From Membranipora membranacea (lineage: Eukaryota > Bryozoa > Gymnolaemata > Cheilostomatida > Membraniporidae): a stretch of DNA of 64,000 nt. The position numbers and the translations under genes are program-made. Under the pieces are notes generated by a model. That model ran no database searches and was not told the origin of the DNA. It saw nothing but the letters and a program-made list of their open reading frames with translations. Each line of letters begins with the position of its first letter. Within the stretch, counting starts at the first letter, position 1. The stretch is taken from contig OU612071.1 in assembly GCA_914767715.1 (NCBI GenBank), positions 28,271,681-28,335,680 of the forward strand. Reading direction: 5' to 3'. This document shows positions 12,701 to 25,041 of the stretch, piece by piece.

Positions 12701-14513
12701 CTGACTAATGGGTTCTGTTGATGCCCCGGTGGATCCGACCTGCCTGCAAATTTTGTACTGAACTTGGCAGCTTGATTTCTCAGTATTTGAGCTGAAACAG
12801 ACCTTGTGATTTTAGCCAACATTCTAAGACTGCTAAACAGGTATATATACCAGCTAACACACATTGAAAATTGCAATTGTTGCTCTATGTGAGTAGATGG
12901 GGTGTATTCATAGGTAGGTAAGCAGGTAAAGTTGGGAAAAGAAAACCTTAACATGCCATAATAGCATGAATATGCATTGACTCTATTTATGTTTATCTCA
13001 GGGTGCTAAGGGGGTCCGTTGCCATTTTACTGCTACTTCCGCTTTTATTGGCAAATTTATATACGTTATAATGTTCAGAGCTCATCAAAAAATTCAAAAC
13101 TGAAACATGTGAGCTATTCCTCAGCATAATGGTCTGCCTCAAAACATACCTCAACGTCAATGGGCAAGGCTAGAAAACACAGCCTCCTAACATCATAAGT
13201 TCTAAATTGGTTGCAGAGAATTTTGACTTTTCTTATTATTCTATTCACAGACAATCTACCAAAATCACATATTTTCTTGACTGTTAGCAGTTAACTCAAG
13301 CTCTAGTTCCTACCGCCTAGGACTCCCATTAATCACTATAAAATATTGCTCTCAGCCATTTACCACCCTACGCAATAAGTTGACAGAAATATTCAATCCA
13401 AGATTGATTAAAAGGTTGATAAAATCAAATGTCTTGTCACATGTCACATTCTGAAACATGGGCGCCAAAATTCATTGCCCTAGTAGCGAGGCTGCAATAT
13501 CTGTACCAGGTTGCTCTCTGTTTGCAGGCAGGTCGGAGCACAGCACTGGGGGCCAACCAAACCCCAGTAGTCGATGGACCACAGGATTCGAGCCCTCAAC
13601 CTTTAGCATCTGCATGCTAAAGGTGTGGTGCTCTAACCAACTGAGCCACCTCCTACTCAAAGTATCAAACAAAGTAGGGATCGGATATGATGTCCCTCAA
13701 ATGATATTGTTAATCAAAGTTTCCTGCTTGTTAGTTTTTTTCCCGAAGAGGGCTGGAATCTCTAAAAACTGCCTCCATATTGAAATAAAAAGATTTTCTG
13801 GGAGAGGCCCTTACCCCCTAGGATGAAGGCACCCATCCCGCCTGGCTCTACCACTTGAAAACCAATGGATACAGACCTGGATATTCCCTATTGTGTACCT
13901 CAAGTAAAATTTGTCCAAAAAGTGGTGCGGCCAATTGGTATGTTCCCGAACAAAAAGAGGCCAAAGCAGAAAAAAAGGTTTGCCACGCATGATCTGATGC
14001 ATTTACGTTAGAGAGAAAGCGAGTTTAAATAGTACATAACATTGCATGGGCTATTCATATTCAAAGACAGGGAAATAATTTGATGCAACGCTCATTTCAG
14101 TTTACAGGCAGGACCGAGCACACTCAGTGAACTCATATGGTGTGAGAGTTCATCCACCACACACTCCTTGAAAATGCCCTCAGCTCATCCATGACACCCA
14201 TTTTTTTTGCCTCAAACCCATCTCTATAGCTTCGGCCTTCGCTAGGGAAATAATAATTATGAAGGGCTTGCCATAACTCAGTTAGCTGTCACAATCCAAT
14301 CTGGTTACTTACATTGCATTGAGATTATTTTGTTGCATCGCTTTGCTTAAACCCTATCCCCCTCCTTGGAAATTGATATCATGCTGTGGATGGGCACACC
14401 ACAGAAACCAACAACACCTTTCACAGCATATGACTACAAATTCAAACTTGATACAGTAGGATTCACTCACCAGCTTCCATATAATCTTCCAAACTGTCAC
14501 CAAACGATTTCTC
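6748..14513 (-). CDS. unrecognised six-exon gene, protein of about 207 aa
   Basis: Six minus-strand exons join perfectly in phase: 14513-14471, 9935-9805, 9357-9250, 8245-8114, 7490-7383 and 6849-6748, ending in TGA. Exons 3-5 are each whole codons (36, 44, 36). The start is uncertain: the only ATG in exon 1 is eleven codons in (MEAG...), and an exon further upstream may be missing. The N-terminal half has YLDCRHGKKRRPGFC, then HPDPVKRRIRIQNT, then MNCPAKVSIKKLVLYDNF. This Cys/His and basic pattern recalls small zinc-binding DNA-binding modules, including those at the N-termini of some transposases, but I cannot name the family. The C-terminal half is a helical-looking acidic/basic mix (RAGIVEANRKFALEDWFWFN) with no motif I know. 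Intron 1 (4.5 kb) holds a Gypsy fragment and a SINE. It could be a host gene or a domesticated transposon-derived one. Confidence 0.6.
7298..7352. repeat. 55-bp perfect palindrome
   Basis: Two 27-base arms, the left beginning ctagtgatcagacatac, flank a single G. Immediately to the left (7264-7297) is a second inverted pair, 'atgttacat...atgtaacat'. Both lie just downstream of the exon ending at 7383 in the unrecognised gene, inside its last intron. Confidence 0.9.
10223..10623 (-). pseudogene. Gypsy-type retrotransposon RNase H fragment
   Basis: Reading on the minus strand from about 10620: ITHKEGLALVTAVEKYKHHL, then FLVLTDHISLKWL, then IKDTKGRLGR, then HKSGKTNTNADCLSRRPY. These are the hallmarks of the RNase H end of Metaviridae (Gypsy) pol, just before the integrase linker. 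Several residues normally between 'GRLGR' and the 'KHKSGK' motif are missing, which indicates an internal deletion. No gag, protease, RT core, integrase or LTR is visible, so this is an inactive fragment inside intron 1 of the unrecognised gene. Confidence 0.85.
10624..13456. other. intronic or intergenic sequence, nothing supported
   Basis: Long AT-rich stretch within intron 1 of the minus-strand gene. Open frames at 11154-11411 and 12619-12954 (both -) have no flanking splice signals that fit and no recognisable motif, so I do not call them. Confidence 0.4.
13457..13656 (-). mobile_element. tRNA-derived SINE
   Basis: On the minus strand the head reads like a tRNA: box A 'tggctcagttggttagag' and, about 45 bases on, box B 'gggctcgaatcc', followed by an unrelated body containing 'gctccgacctgcctgcaaac'. 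The same head and body recur at 37834-38045 (+), which shows it is a dispersed family. The extra length and imperfect cloverleaf argue against a functional tRNA gene. Confidence 0.88.
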
Positions 14514-15214
14514 CTGAGAAAATATAGAGAACTGAAGCTGATGTTCTGTCTAGTGCTGCCTAAGATGGTCTCTTGCTAACGTCTCATTAGTATGATATGA
14601 TACTAAATCCATTTTGGCAGTCGGTCCAACACAAAATCCAATGCTTTTGCGGCAGATGATGTCGCAGTTAAGAATGGGTTTGTCTCTCTTTATCATATAC
14701 TAATAGGTACTAGGAAAATAAAAATGAATGTTCACTCTTGAAGAGCTTAATTACAAATGACATAGAACACAATTTACAACACACCGATGGAGTGAAAGTG
14801 AAAGCACTACATGTGCGCAGGGATGCACTTTCACTTTACCTTTAAATCTGTACTTGACCTATATTTTGAATTCTATGTCATTCAGCATGCACCTCATTTT
14901 TCTGTTAGAAGATTCAAAATATGTGGTGACACCTATTTGACAGGTGACACTACTATTGACAGCCAGAGTTTTTTTAGCAGAGATCACATCATTTTTCTTG
15001 TTGTAATTTAATCATAGGTTAAATCAAAATGAACTCAACCATGGCCCTTGCATATGTATGTGTATAATTAATAAATAAATATGTATTGTGTGTCTGGAAT
15101 ACTTTCCCATGCACAACAACATTTTCATGTACCAATCCAATCTTATCGCCTGCTGATTGTTATAATAACCAAACCAAAACAAGTTGATTCTGTGTTGATA
15201 AATCAAGTGAAGGC
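14514..15214. other. no gene recognised
   Basis: Upstream side of the unrecognised minus-strand gene. An additional 5' exon or promoter may lie here, but no splice-consistent exon is evident. Confidence 0.35.
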
Positions 15215-15480
15215 CAGCTGTGGACGCCATCACCGGGCTTAGGGAAGTTGGCGTCTCCACATCTAGTCTGATCACATTCTATAGATCGAGGATTCTGTCA
15301 GTGAACTCATACGTGGCTCCAAGTTGGTTTCCATACTTGTCAAAGGGGGACAAGGAGAGACTTGAAGGGCTTGAGAAATTAAGTGTTGTCCGTAAATCTT
15401 GCCATATATGTAGAATGTCATGATGAGCGGCTTGCGGCATTGAATTTAACAGAACATTTGATGCCCCAACTATTGTATTG
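15215..15480 (+). pseudogene. LINE reverse transcriptase C-terminal fragment
   Basis: The frame reads GLREVGVSTSSLITFYRSRI, then APSWFPYLSKGDKERLEGLE, then after a frame break ERLAALNLTEHLMPQLLY. This is the poorly conserved tail after the RT domain of non-LTR elements of the Jockey/CR1/L2 group. It is 5'-truncated, frameshifted and inactive. Confidence 0.75.
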
Positions 15481-15489
15481 TATTGCATG

Positions 15490-16540
15490 TGTATTTTGAA
15501 CCATCTATCATTGCAATAACCATCACATTAGGCTTATGAGTTGTTGTGTCTCATAAGAAACTGATAAAGCTGTTCTTTCTCTTCTCAGTCCTACACTTTT
15601 CAGCTCTATTAATCATAGGTCTGCAAGAGGATGTTCTACAAGTGTTGAATCTTATACGACTAAAAGATCAATGGCTCGGATTGTTGCTAATCTTTTTAAA
15701 ATAATTTTGTGACATAGAAAATAAAAATTCATTGACAGTAGTCAAGTTTAGAAGTGATAACCGTTCTTCATAACATTCAATATCAGTATAAATAATCTTA
15801 GTGGCTGTCTTTTGTCAGTGTTCGACAATAAACTATGTCCATAATGTAGCAGAGCACACCAACCATTCATTTCACCATTACCTACATTCAAACCCTGTCA
15901 CATCACAAAACCCCGGCCCTCCCTTAATTCAACACAGCTCTTTGCGGAAAAAGTCTTTTTTTATAAATACACCTAACTACATCATTACCTTTTTTCTTAT
16001 TGTTTCTTTTTTTGTTGTTATTTACAAATACAATGGTCATATTTGCTTTTTGATTTGATCGGTGTTAAATATCATATATCAAAATTTCAAACTAAAAAAA
16101 TCAAGAAGCATAGAAAAATAAATCATAATTAAATAATAAATTACATAGCGCAAAATACTATTGCTGTTCGAAGCGCTTCTGTAGTCCTTATTATATGTTG
16201 TGCAGTAGCGTCCGGATTGACAATCTATCACAAATTCATTTGTAAAGTGACATTTATCATGTATATATCTGAGAGAGAGGGTCTTACGTTGATTAGTCAT
16301 CAGAGTGTTGATCGTAGAGAGGTGAGAACAATGCTCGATATCAGCTATAACATCTCATTTAGTCAGTAAATGACCTTTGTGGTTGCCAATGTTTGATGAC
16401 TGAATTGGAGTAATCATTTGCTTGTTTGAGGACAAAAGTGACAAATGCACACAACATGACACCATGTGCAAAATGTAACAAAACTCTGCACAAAATGTGA
16501 CAACGTGCAAAACCCAACAACAATACAAAATTCCTTAACT
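15490..16540. other. no gene recognised
   Basis: AT-rich sequence with several short open frames on both strands. None has splice signals or protein motifs I can support. Confidence 0.4.
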
Positions 16541-16652
16541 ATTGACCGCTTTCTGTTGCCATCATCGCTAGAAAATTGGAGTATGTGACAAGCAACATGA
16601 CTGTCAAAGATATTACAGCAATCGGATAGCCTTGCCCCAGTAATTTCACCTG
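16541..16652 (-). CDS. possible terminal exon of a membrane protein
   Basis: On the minus strand an acceptor (ttattgcag) precedes VKLLGQGYPIAVISLTVMLL, then VTYSNFLAMMATESGQ and a stop. The segment would make one transmembrane helix with a short tail. No other exon of such a gene is found nearby. The MULE left end begins about 350 bp upstream (gene sense), so earlier exons could be displaced beyond it. Could equally be a chance ORF. Confidence 0.25.
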
Positions 16653-18285
16653 CAATAACACGCAAAAAATATATATGCTACTCAATGTTAATGTTGAAGT
16701 TAATATGTTTAGAGAATTAAGAATAGTCATCAAAAAGTTAGGAATTCAGATTTTGTTTTGACTTTTGAGCTGCTGAAAATATCTTAAGATATCCAAAATA
16801 CACAATGCTGCTATGTTATAGACAGCAAAATGTGTGGTGTATTCTTACTATGTATATTTTATCATAAAAACGATACTGTATGTCCACCATAAAATCAATG
16901 AAGAGGTTCATTGATCAAGAGTCAACATAATAGCAGCTGTTAGCAAAGTGAAACTGATACATGTGTGTAACTAGCCTAGGCTAACTCTCTTGTGTAGGGG
17001 GTTTGTAACCCCACCCCAAACAGCCTCCCAAGGCTGTGTAAATATTCCTCATTTACCTTTAACTATGAAAACCTTCAAGGATTGGTTGGGTCATTTTCAT
17101 ATATGGGTGTGATTGGTTGGATCATTTCATGTAGGTGTCTGATTGGTTGGGTTATTTTCATGTAGGTGTCTGATTGGTTGGGTCATTTTCATTTCCGGTT
17201 ATAGACTGATTTAATCTCCTTGCACCATTTTATATATATATGTCAAGGTCAACTTAAGGTTGTTTTCATACTCAGGTCATTTTCATGCTGGGTCATTTTC
17301 AATGTTTTCCACTAGACCCAATTTATCACGATTGACAAAGGCTGCAAACTCAAGTCTATACTCTCATAAAAGCTCTTTCCTGATTGGCCATGTTTTTTGC
17401 TCTTTCTTTTCCCATACCACCAGCTAAGCCCAAAGTTTTCATTGGTTGAATACTTGTTACCAAAAAGACCCAGCTATTTCATTGGTTCTTAACTAACTAT
17501 AGTACTGGGTGATAAACTTCATGCTGTGATCAGTATTATTATCCCAAAAAGCAATTTATGATTAGAGGGGATTGTCCTCCTTATATGCATGGGTAGGAAA
17601 TTTCAAATTTAGAAAATGCTTTCATATCGATAATCAGGAGGGAATGATTTTTTCAGTTTTCACAATAAATTCAGACAACTATTTGTTAAATCAAACCTAG
17701 ATAATTTCAATCAAGGAGTAATAGCGGACTGTTACTCCTTGTTTCAATCAAGGAGTATAAGGGACAGCCAAAACTAAAACATGTCCACCAAAGTTTATGA
17801 TGGAACTTCTGTCGTTGACGCAATCTTGCTCAGATCAAAACTTTTAAATCCTTGGTTCAAGTATGTGAACAAACCTGTTGTTGTCAAAGTTTATCTCAGT
17901 CTTTTAACTAACATGTGAGTAAGTCAACTGTGGAGGACGAGACTACAAAAATCGTCCACCCTGACATCACTACATGGATTTAAAGCTTCCTCACTCATAG
18001 AACGCAAACTGTATCGATTTTATTGCATGAGTGATTCAATTGTATTTAGGCAACAGTTTGTAGCGTGATGATGAAAATGGGGCAGCTGAAATAAAGCTAA
18101 TCCGTCTGTCTATATATTTTACTTTTTGCTTCAATTAACGCAAAAGGTTAAATTCCTGCAATCAACTTCTGAGTCAAGACATATTTTATATCAGAATCTC
18201 ACTGTATTATGTAATATCAACATTGATCTACAGTTCATTGAACCAACAAGTGATGGTTTAGTTTTTGCAACAGGTTGAGATGCAT

Positions 18286-19565
18286 TTATAAAACACTGTT
18301 GGCACCATGTCTCCACAGTCTCTGCCAGTTCAGGTCTCTCTGATAGTTATCCCATGCCTGCTTTAGGGCGGCATCGCTAGCTACGTATTTCTTCAGCTGC
18401 TTGTTCACTTTAACATTATTTTCCACCAATGTTTGAACAGTTTTAGTTGTCTCCGACTCGCTCCTCAGCACTTCCAACAACTCCCACAGCACCAGGTTTG
18501 GCTTGCCAGCATTTCTATTCAGTTTATTGTGCCATCCTAAAAGCAGTCGCAAATTCCACATAAATTTCTATTATTACATTTTCATAATGCCTAACAATAT
18601 TCACGCATAAGTTTATCTATCGTGGTCCTCTTCAACATTCATTCTAGGGTAGATAGGGTTAAGAAACGCATTTACCAAAAGACTGCAATTGTGCTAGCAT
18701 TGCTGTAATTGGAAATATTTTTAATCATTAACAAAATGAATATATATATATTCATATCAACGATAGCCACGCTTTAATGTGGAGTAAAACAAGGCTGTAA
18801 GTCAGTTAACAATCTTACCTTCTAGGGAGTTGATGGTTCGAGTTGTGCTCCCGAACACTATACCCAGTCTGCCACCCTTCGGAACCATGTGGCTTCCATG
18901 TACTACACTAGCTGGTCACAGTTGACATTGTTGAGAGCCAGACTGTCTCTCCTTAGTTGAGGAATGGCCTCGTTTGTGACAACATCTTTAGGAAGAACAG
19001 CCAGGCCCATCACTTGCCTGACAAACCTCGTCACATCATCATTTATGTTGTATTTTACAACTAAATCTGTAGAAAGGCATAACAATAGATATTTACAAAA
19101 CAAACTTGATTTCATAGGCGGCCCAAAAATGATTTAAATCGCTCATAGACCATGTCCCCTGCCTCTATCTATTTCCATTGTGCCTACACTCAAGATCCTT
19201 GACTGAGGAGGTAGTTCAGGTAGAATCTGGAATTTGGCAATTGATAATGAGATAGTTAGATGATTTATGATGTTATGCTATAAGTAAGTTATGGTACTAA
19301 TGGCTCGTGACAACTGACAAAAATTATGTTAACTATGGTGAAAGTTATGACTATATTTCCAAAACATAATAACCAGCTCACTGTGTATACTTTGGACTTT
19401 TCTCCAGATTGCCTGACAGAAGTGAAACAGGCAGCCTTGTCTGTCACAGGCTGGGAGAACACTCCGTAGAGCTGGCCAAAGTCCTGTCTCAAAGTCGGCT
19501 ATTATTCTGCGTACCTTCTCCACTTTCTTGCTGTCTCTAATGACAGACAGCACCTCATTGAGAAC
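18286..19565 (-). pseudogene. MULE transposase, disrupted
   Basis: Three exons are visible: 19565-19382, 19066-18819 and 18536-18286. The first reads RRIIADFETGLWPALRSVLP, then GCLFHFCQAIWRKVQ. This is the MULE transposase core, with an Asp in 'ADFE' and the 'GCLFHFCQA' zinc/His motif. The second gives VVKYNINDDVTRFVRQVMGL AVLP, then YMEATWF, and in another frame GIVFGSTTRTINSLE. The third starts GWHNKLNRNAGKPNL, so the family's 'TTRTINSLEGWHNKLNR' block is formed across an intron. Exon 2 contains an in-frame TAG between 'DQLV' and 'YMEATW' and a frameshift near 18885, so the gene is dead. The N-terminal part, normally with a FLYWCH or similar zinc finger and the first catalytic Asp, was not found in 19.6-22.4 kb. 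Confidence 0.85.
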
Positions 19566-22404
19566 CTGTAATGGTAACAAAATGTTAAATAATTATTCAT
19601 CAGCCTGAACACCAAATGATTCAGTCAAACAATAGTGGCAACTTGTCTATATATCGAACTATGATAACTTCAATGTAGACAATGATTTTTATGGAACTCC
19701 GAGAATATTCTTTTTAACTTCATACTTCCTTTTTAGCCGACCAAAGTCACACGGGCGACAAACAAGACCATGCCATTGAAAGAATATAATTCAAATTAAA
19801 AAGAAAAATACAAAAATCAAAAGAATGATGAAGATACTGTGACAATTTTTTATCAGATAGGTGCCATACTTTCCATAATTTAATTGAGCCACTTAAACTA
19901 CAAACATACACAAATATCTACCTTCTATGATACCATCATCAATCTTGGTTTGCATTTTCCCTTCCAACATTGGTTGAAGATCGTTCTCTTATTCTTCTGA
20001 AAAATATACTTTGACATTCAATAAATCTACGTTTGTCTCAGCTTCATAAAATCAATCCTTTATGATCGTTTTTGGTTGCTGTTGACTTTTTAAGTGATCT
20101 TGGAGAAGGGCGCAGGCCAACAGATTGGCTGAAAAGTTCTCTGTGGATGTGATGTAAGCGGAATTTGGTTGGCAGACATAATTGGTTGGTTTTATTATTC
20201 ACTGTTATTTCGTCGCTTATCTAGTCTTGGTGTTTCTCTGGGCAGAACGAAAAAAATTGCTGATTCATTTTGTTATCAATCGATTATTTATGTGTAATTT
20301 TAATAGTTAAGACCAGATAGCAAGTAAAAAAACAGTCTATCTTAATGACAGTGTCGGATATACAGATATTTGCATAAGATGGTAACAAGAAACCCTATGA
20401 TAATGTGCGAACTGTTGCAGGTCTATGGTAGTACAATGTTGATATTCTTGGATGGAATGTGTTATATTCACAAATGGAAATTTTATAATGCTCATATTGG
20501 TACATATGGCAACAATCATTACACAAAGTATATTGGCCAACTTACAACCATGTACATGGAGAGTATATTATATTCATATATACAGACAGAGATGATTAAT
20601 ACTTTCAGTCTCATTTTATGAAAAGCGTTCAGGAAAAATATTCTGCTGGTCAAACAGACAGGGCATACAACTATAGAAGAAGATAGTCCCTCAGAAGTAT
20701 GATGTATGAGTGAGTCTGAGTATTATTCATATTCAAGAGGACCACATAAGTACTAAGCTTGTTTCTCAAAGAAATGATCAATGAAAACTCTAATTTGTTA
20801 ACCAGATAGAAAATTCTATGCTTAAGGCACAGGCTCTTTCACATTTGTAGCGCCCCAAAATCTGATGACATGCAGTTGTTTAGCTGAGATTTTAATTGAA
20901 AGTTGCTAGAATTATTCTCTGGTTGATCAATGCTGAGATGAATGACAAAAGAGCAAAATATGTTTTGAGCGATGAGCTCATTGTTTTGAGTGAGGATATC
21001 GCTCAAAAAACCCTTCCCTGGTAACTAAATATGTAATGATGTATTTTTAGTGCTAGCTGATCCTGTTTATTTGTGTTCCTCACAAAAAGGCTATAGTTCT
21101 GAGACCTATTGTTTATCCTTGGTGTCTAGGGTCACTAGCTCCAGAAAAAACCAAGAGCCACTGATCCGTACAATCATAGCAGAATCTCCCACAAGAAGCT
21201 GAGCACTCATGCTGCAAACAATATAAAGATCATGATTAAACTTGGTCAGATATTCCCACTGGAGCTGGAGGCGAAAAAAATAAACGAAGGGAACAGGCGG
21301 TCGCCTCTCAGTAAGCATTGATGATTATCATGTTTTAGTCTTAGTTTTTAGTCTCCTTTCCGGCTGAGGCAGTGGGCAACTCCTTACAAAAGGTGTTTTA
21401 TCTAGTTTATTCATATAATAGAATGTCCAGCTCTGTTTTAAAATTAGAAAAAATAAGCCAAGTAACTCTCAAAAAGTGCAGCCCAAATATACAGTGAAGG
21501 GTCTACAAGAAGAACTGCTAGGCCTTGATTTCTGCCCGGTTTTAAATGTAATGGGGAGGTCGGAGATGTCCATAACTCAGGCGATGTGGGTTGGTGTGGG
21601 TTTGAATAGCGGAGATTGATATAAATCGTGGTACAAAAATAAATTCCATTTAAATTAAATATAATACGTAAAAGATTACCGAGGGAAAATTACACATCCA
21701 CATTTAAAAATTAGATTTCCATGGTAATTATCAAGTCTATTGGGCGTCCGTTGCTTGCAAACTCGGTATCAGCTTGCCTTGTCTCCTCAAAGGTTTTAAG
21801 TCCGGGTGGTGTTCCATTTATGTTTTCCTGTCAGGTGCTTTGCTTCGTGTTCGCTGAATCACCTGGTTAAGAGCTTAGAGAACTGAGGAGCTCAGAACTT
21901 AATGTTTTCAAAAAAATCAAAAAAAATCTTGCTGTACATAAATATTTTTCTGTCGAGCAATTTGTTACGTGCCAACCATATTTATGCAAATAGAGTATTA
22001 ACCATCAATAAAAAATTCATTGGCAGGCGAGTTGTACGTTGAGCATTCAGTTGTCACTATAACACAGCTTGCCTTCCATTTTGCATTTAGTCCCGTCAAT
22101 ATAAATATAATTATTGAAATACAAGCCGTACACTCACCAGTACCTAACAGCATGCTCATCAATATCCACTCGACCACTTTTAATAAATATCAATATTATT
22201 TTATTATGATAATAACATTATCCTTGAATGAACTTACTTGTTTTAAAATATGGCCAAAAGAGAAAAAAAATGCCACACCAGTCATTTAGCTTAATTTTTA
22301 TTTTCAATGCCGCATTCATGTTTCAACTTTCAAGTGTCAAACGTATTGCATGATATTTTTTAAGCAAAGAGTAACAGTTTTAAGTATGTTTTTATTTTTG
22401 TAAG
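19566..22404. other. MULE interior without recognised exons
   Basis: The 5' part of the transposase should lie here on the minus strand. I see only short open frames, for example 21106-21318 (-), with no transposase motif. The region may be decayed or contain secondary insertions. Confidence 0.4.
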
Positions 22405-23369
22405 TTTTCTACCCATTCATAAACAGGGGACAACCTCTACAATATATGTGTGGTCTATAGCTGGAATGCAAAATTCAAAAATTAATCTGATAGCCAATGA
22501 AATTGCTGGGTCTATTTGGTTACCTGTATTTAGCCAATCATTGCAATGGGTCTCAATAATTGGGTTGGAAAAAGCAAAAAGATAGCTATCACATGAGTAT
22601 AGACTTGTTTTGCAGTGTGTAGTTTTGTTTGTAGTGGGTCTAATTTGTATTGGGTTTTTTTGTTTGGGTCTAATTTGTTATGGGTCTATCTGCATGGGTC
22701 TAATTGTCGCAATACCGAAAATGGAAATTGGAATTCCCGGTTAGGTGAAGTGGGAGTTTCATAGACTTAATCAGAACAGAAATTGCATCGGTCCAGTGCC
22801 GAATATATGTAGTATTACGATGTCTCACAGGTTGAAACCCTAGGTCGAACAATAAAATAATGCCCATGTGTTACTGTCCGACCATCCAACATCCGAAATC
22901 TCAATGGATGGAGGGGTTCACTAAAACGCGGAAATGCGGATTTTCTCTTGAAAGTACGCGTTAGCACGCGTGTTTCTCAGTTTTACGATGAATTGACTAA
23001 AATGCGGAAATTTGGAAAACACATTCTAATTGGTTAATTGAATCCCACCAAGCCAATCAGGGGTAGTCATCTCATTTTCTGCCTAATCCAAAACATGGTC
23101 AGGATTTTGGTTGATGCCTGGTGTTGTTCTTCGTGAAGAAGCTCTGTAAAGCTGCATACTCTACTCTGCTAATGAAGACTATACTGCTTTAGTGTTTTCC
23201 TTTCCAGTCTCAGCAAGTTTCAGGTAACAGTTTCCATCCTTGTATAGTAGTAGCACTCACTAATTTAGCTAAACATTTCCAACGTTTGTAATGTATGTAT
23301 GTATGTATAGAAAGATAATAATAATCATCATCATTACTTCACTAACTAATCACTTCTTTTTCTACTTTA

Positions 23370-23940
23370 CTCATGGGTCCCAGGGGCCCATGCCTTTACC
23401 ATAGGCCCTATAGGCATCTGGAGTTACAAGCATGTCCAGTATGGTTGATACTGGACATGCTTGTAACTCCAGATGCCTATGGCCTATACCTTGCTTGGAA
23501 AGGACTAGGATGGGTGACCAATGTCCATGATCATGATCATGGACATTGGCAAAGTATACATGCTCTTAACTCCAGATGCCTATGACTTTACTGTAGGTAG
23601 TATTATTACTACTACTTACTCAGCTTACTAGTTACAAGTCTAGTAGCCTTCCCACTCACTGATCTAAACCAATACTCTGCTGTTATATACCAACACATTA
23701 CACTTACTCAAGTCAGTGCTGTATTGTGTGATGATCAGTGACTGTGTGGAGGTTATAAGCATGTATACTTTGCCATAGCCTATCTTGACAAGCTTTTTTC
23801 GGCGCCCACCCTCAAACAAAGCTTTTCAAGACAGGCTAACTTTGCCGATGGACATCGGATTGGCGAAGTATACAATTGCATGCTTGTAAGTTCTCCAGAT
23901 GCCGATAGTCCCATGGTGCCCCTGGCCTGGGACTTACTTG
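23370..23940. repeat. compound palindrome
   Basis: Nested inverted repeats. About 35-base arms ('aggcatctggagttacaagc' and its complement) surround a 5-base loop at about 23405-23495. A perfect 32-base palindrome, beginning ccaatgtccatgatca, lies at 23518-23549. The outer arms 'cccaggggcccatg' (about 23380) and 'catggtgcccctggcctggg' (about 23912-23931) close the structure. The phrase 'gttacaagcatgtatactttg' and variants occur several times. Confidence 0.85.
23776..23838. mobile_element. 63-bp foldback MITE with 9-bp target duplication
   Basis: It starts TAGCCTATCTTGACAAGCTT and ends with the near-complement AAGACAGGCTA. It is flanked by ACTTTGCCA (23767-23775) and ACTTTGCCG (23839-23847). 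The same ends form a 387-bp element at 56478-56864. Confidence 0.82.
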
Positions 23941-24931
23941 CAAGCCTTATTTTACATTATATATATAAGCCTAGGTAGGAACTCAAGTCCATAATCTTGT
24001 CAAGGTCTTGGTTGGTTTGGTGCGCTCAAACTAAACTTTTAACTTCAACTTGATCCAACCCCCTGCGTCACATGGCGCACAACACATTAACCCTGGGTTG
24101 TGATGAGTTGTGTGTGGATGTTACGGCCCTCGGGACATGCGACCTGCGTGTGGTTGCATTATACTCACTCACTCACAACAATGAGTGACTTTAATTAATA
24201 TTAATTCGATATAAAATTGCCATTTATTTGTACTCATTTGAAACAACATGTGCTGTGCTTCAAAGGCTTCCTTGGTCAGTAGATCGCCTAACGCTCAGTT
24301 AATTCCTCTTACATTGGTTGTTGGGGAATCAATGGGGACATATCCTTAAGCATTGTCCGTGTCGTAATTGATTTTGTACTCGACCACAGAAATATCAATG
24401 GTCGATGGAATTCTCAAAATTCGTTTGCTCCTGTAATTGCTATAGCTATGTATGGGCATAATAACACTACACTACTGTTGCCAGCTACAAAATACCGATG
24501 TTTTTCCCCTAGCTTACTTGCTGGTTTGATCAAGCACAGTTGCTGTAGCCTACATTAGAATGTGTGATAAAAAAGTTTTTGTTATGATATGCATACAAAT
24601 ACACTTCATATCACACCAAAATTGAGCTTTGGTTTGTTTATGCCATATGGCTAAATGAAAAAAAAAGATTTTTCAAGCTAACTTAATCATATACTATACA
24701 CCCCTCCTTCTTATGATCTCCACTTTAGAAAGCTGAAAGTAGTGAGGCTTGGTGGTTCTTAGAAATGTACATGTAGTTGTATTCAGATTACTAGAAATTT
24801 GTCAATTTATCCATAGTATTGCTTCTGAATGTATTACTTCTGAAGATCATAACCCACATTGCATTGAAAGAATATGCAGAAAAAACAATGTACAGTATGG
24901 ATATTAAGTGCATGATATTTGCTTGTTGCAG

Positions 24932-25041
24932 GAAAAAAGGTTTTTTCTCTTACTGGCGATGGTTTTACTGTGAGAAGAGCGATTGGTGGTCTTCATACTC
25001 ATTTCTATTCATTGAGAACTGCGACTGAGACAAAGATCAGT
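24932..25041 (+). CDS. possible internal exon, unrecognised product
   Basis: Between an acceptor (gcttgttgcag) and a strong donor (gtgagt) one frame is fully open: KKVFSLTGDGFTVRRAIGGL, then HTHFYSLRTATETKIS. Composition and splice borders look coding. It lies inside the 6.9-kb TIR element, so it may be element-encoded or a captured host exon. I recognise no domain. Confidence 0.4.

Larger units (their letters stand above)
16999..22725 (-). mobile_element. Mutator-like DNA transposon (MULE) with long inverted repeats
   Basis: About 5.7 kb. The segment 17318-17606 matches 22405-22700 in inverted orientation: both contain 'tagaccca' repeats, 'caagtctatactc' and an inner 'gaatgggtag'-like block, at moderate divergence. 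The left end extends further out with 'gggtcattttcat' repeats (17080-17300), as in the short copy at 3.2 kb. The right end lacks that part. The interior carries the exons of a broken MULE transposase on the minus strand. Long, internally repetitive TIRs are typical of MULEs. I found no clear 9-bp target duplication, and the exact ends are uncertain. Confidence 0.78.

Noticed and set aside
12619-12954. 111-aa ORF on the minus strand
   Set aside because: No family motif and no phase-compatible splice sites linking it to the surrounding gene.
13580-13656. tRNA gene (minus strand)
   Set aside because: Boxes A and B are present, but the fold is imperfect, the body continues as a dispersed repeat and a second copy exists. 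SINE is the better call.
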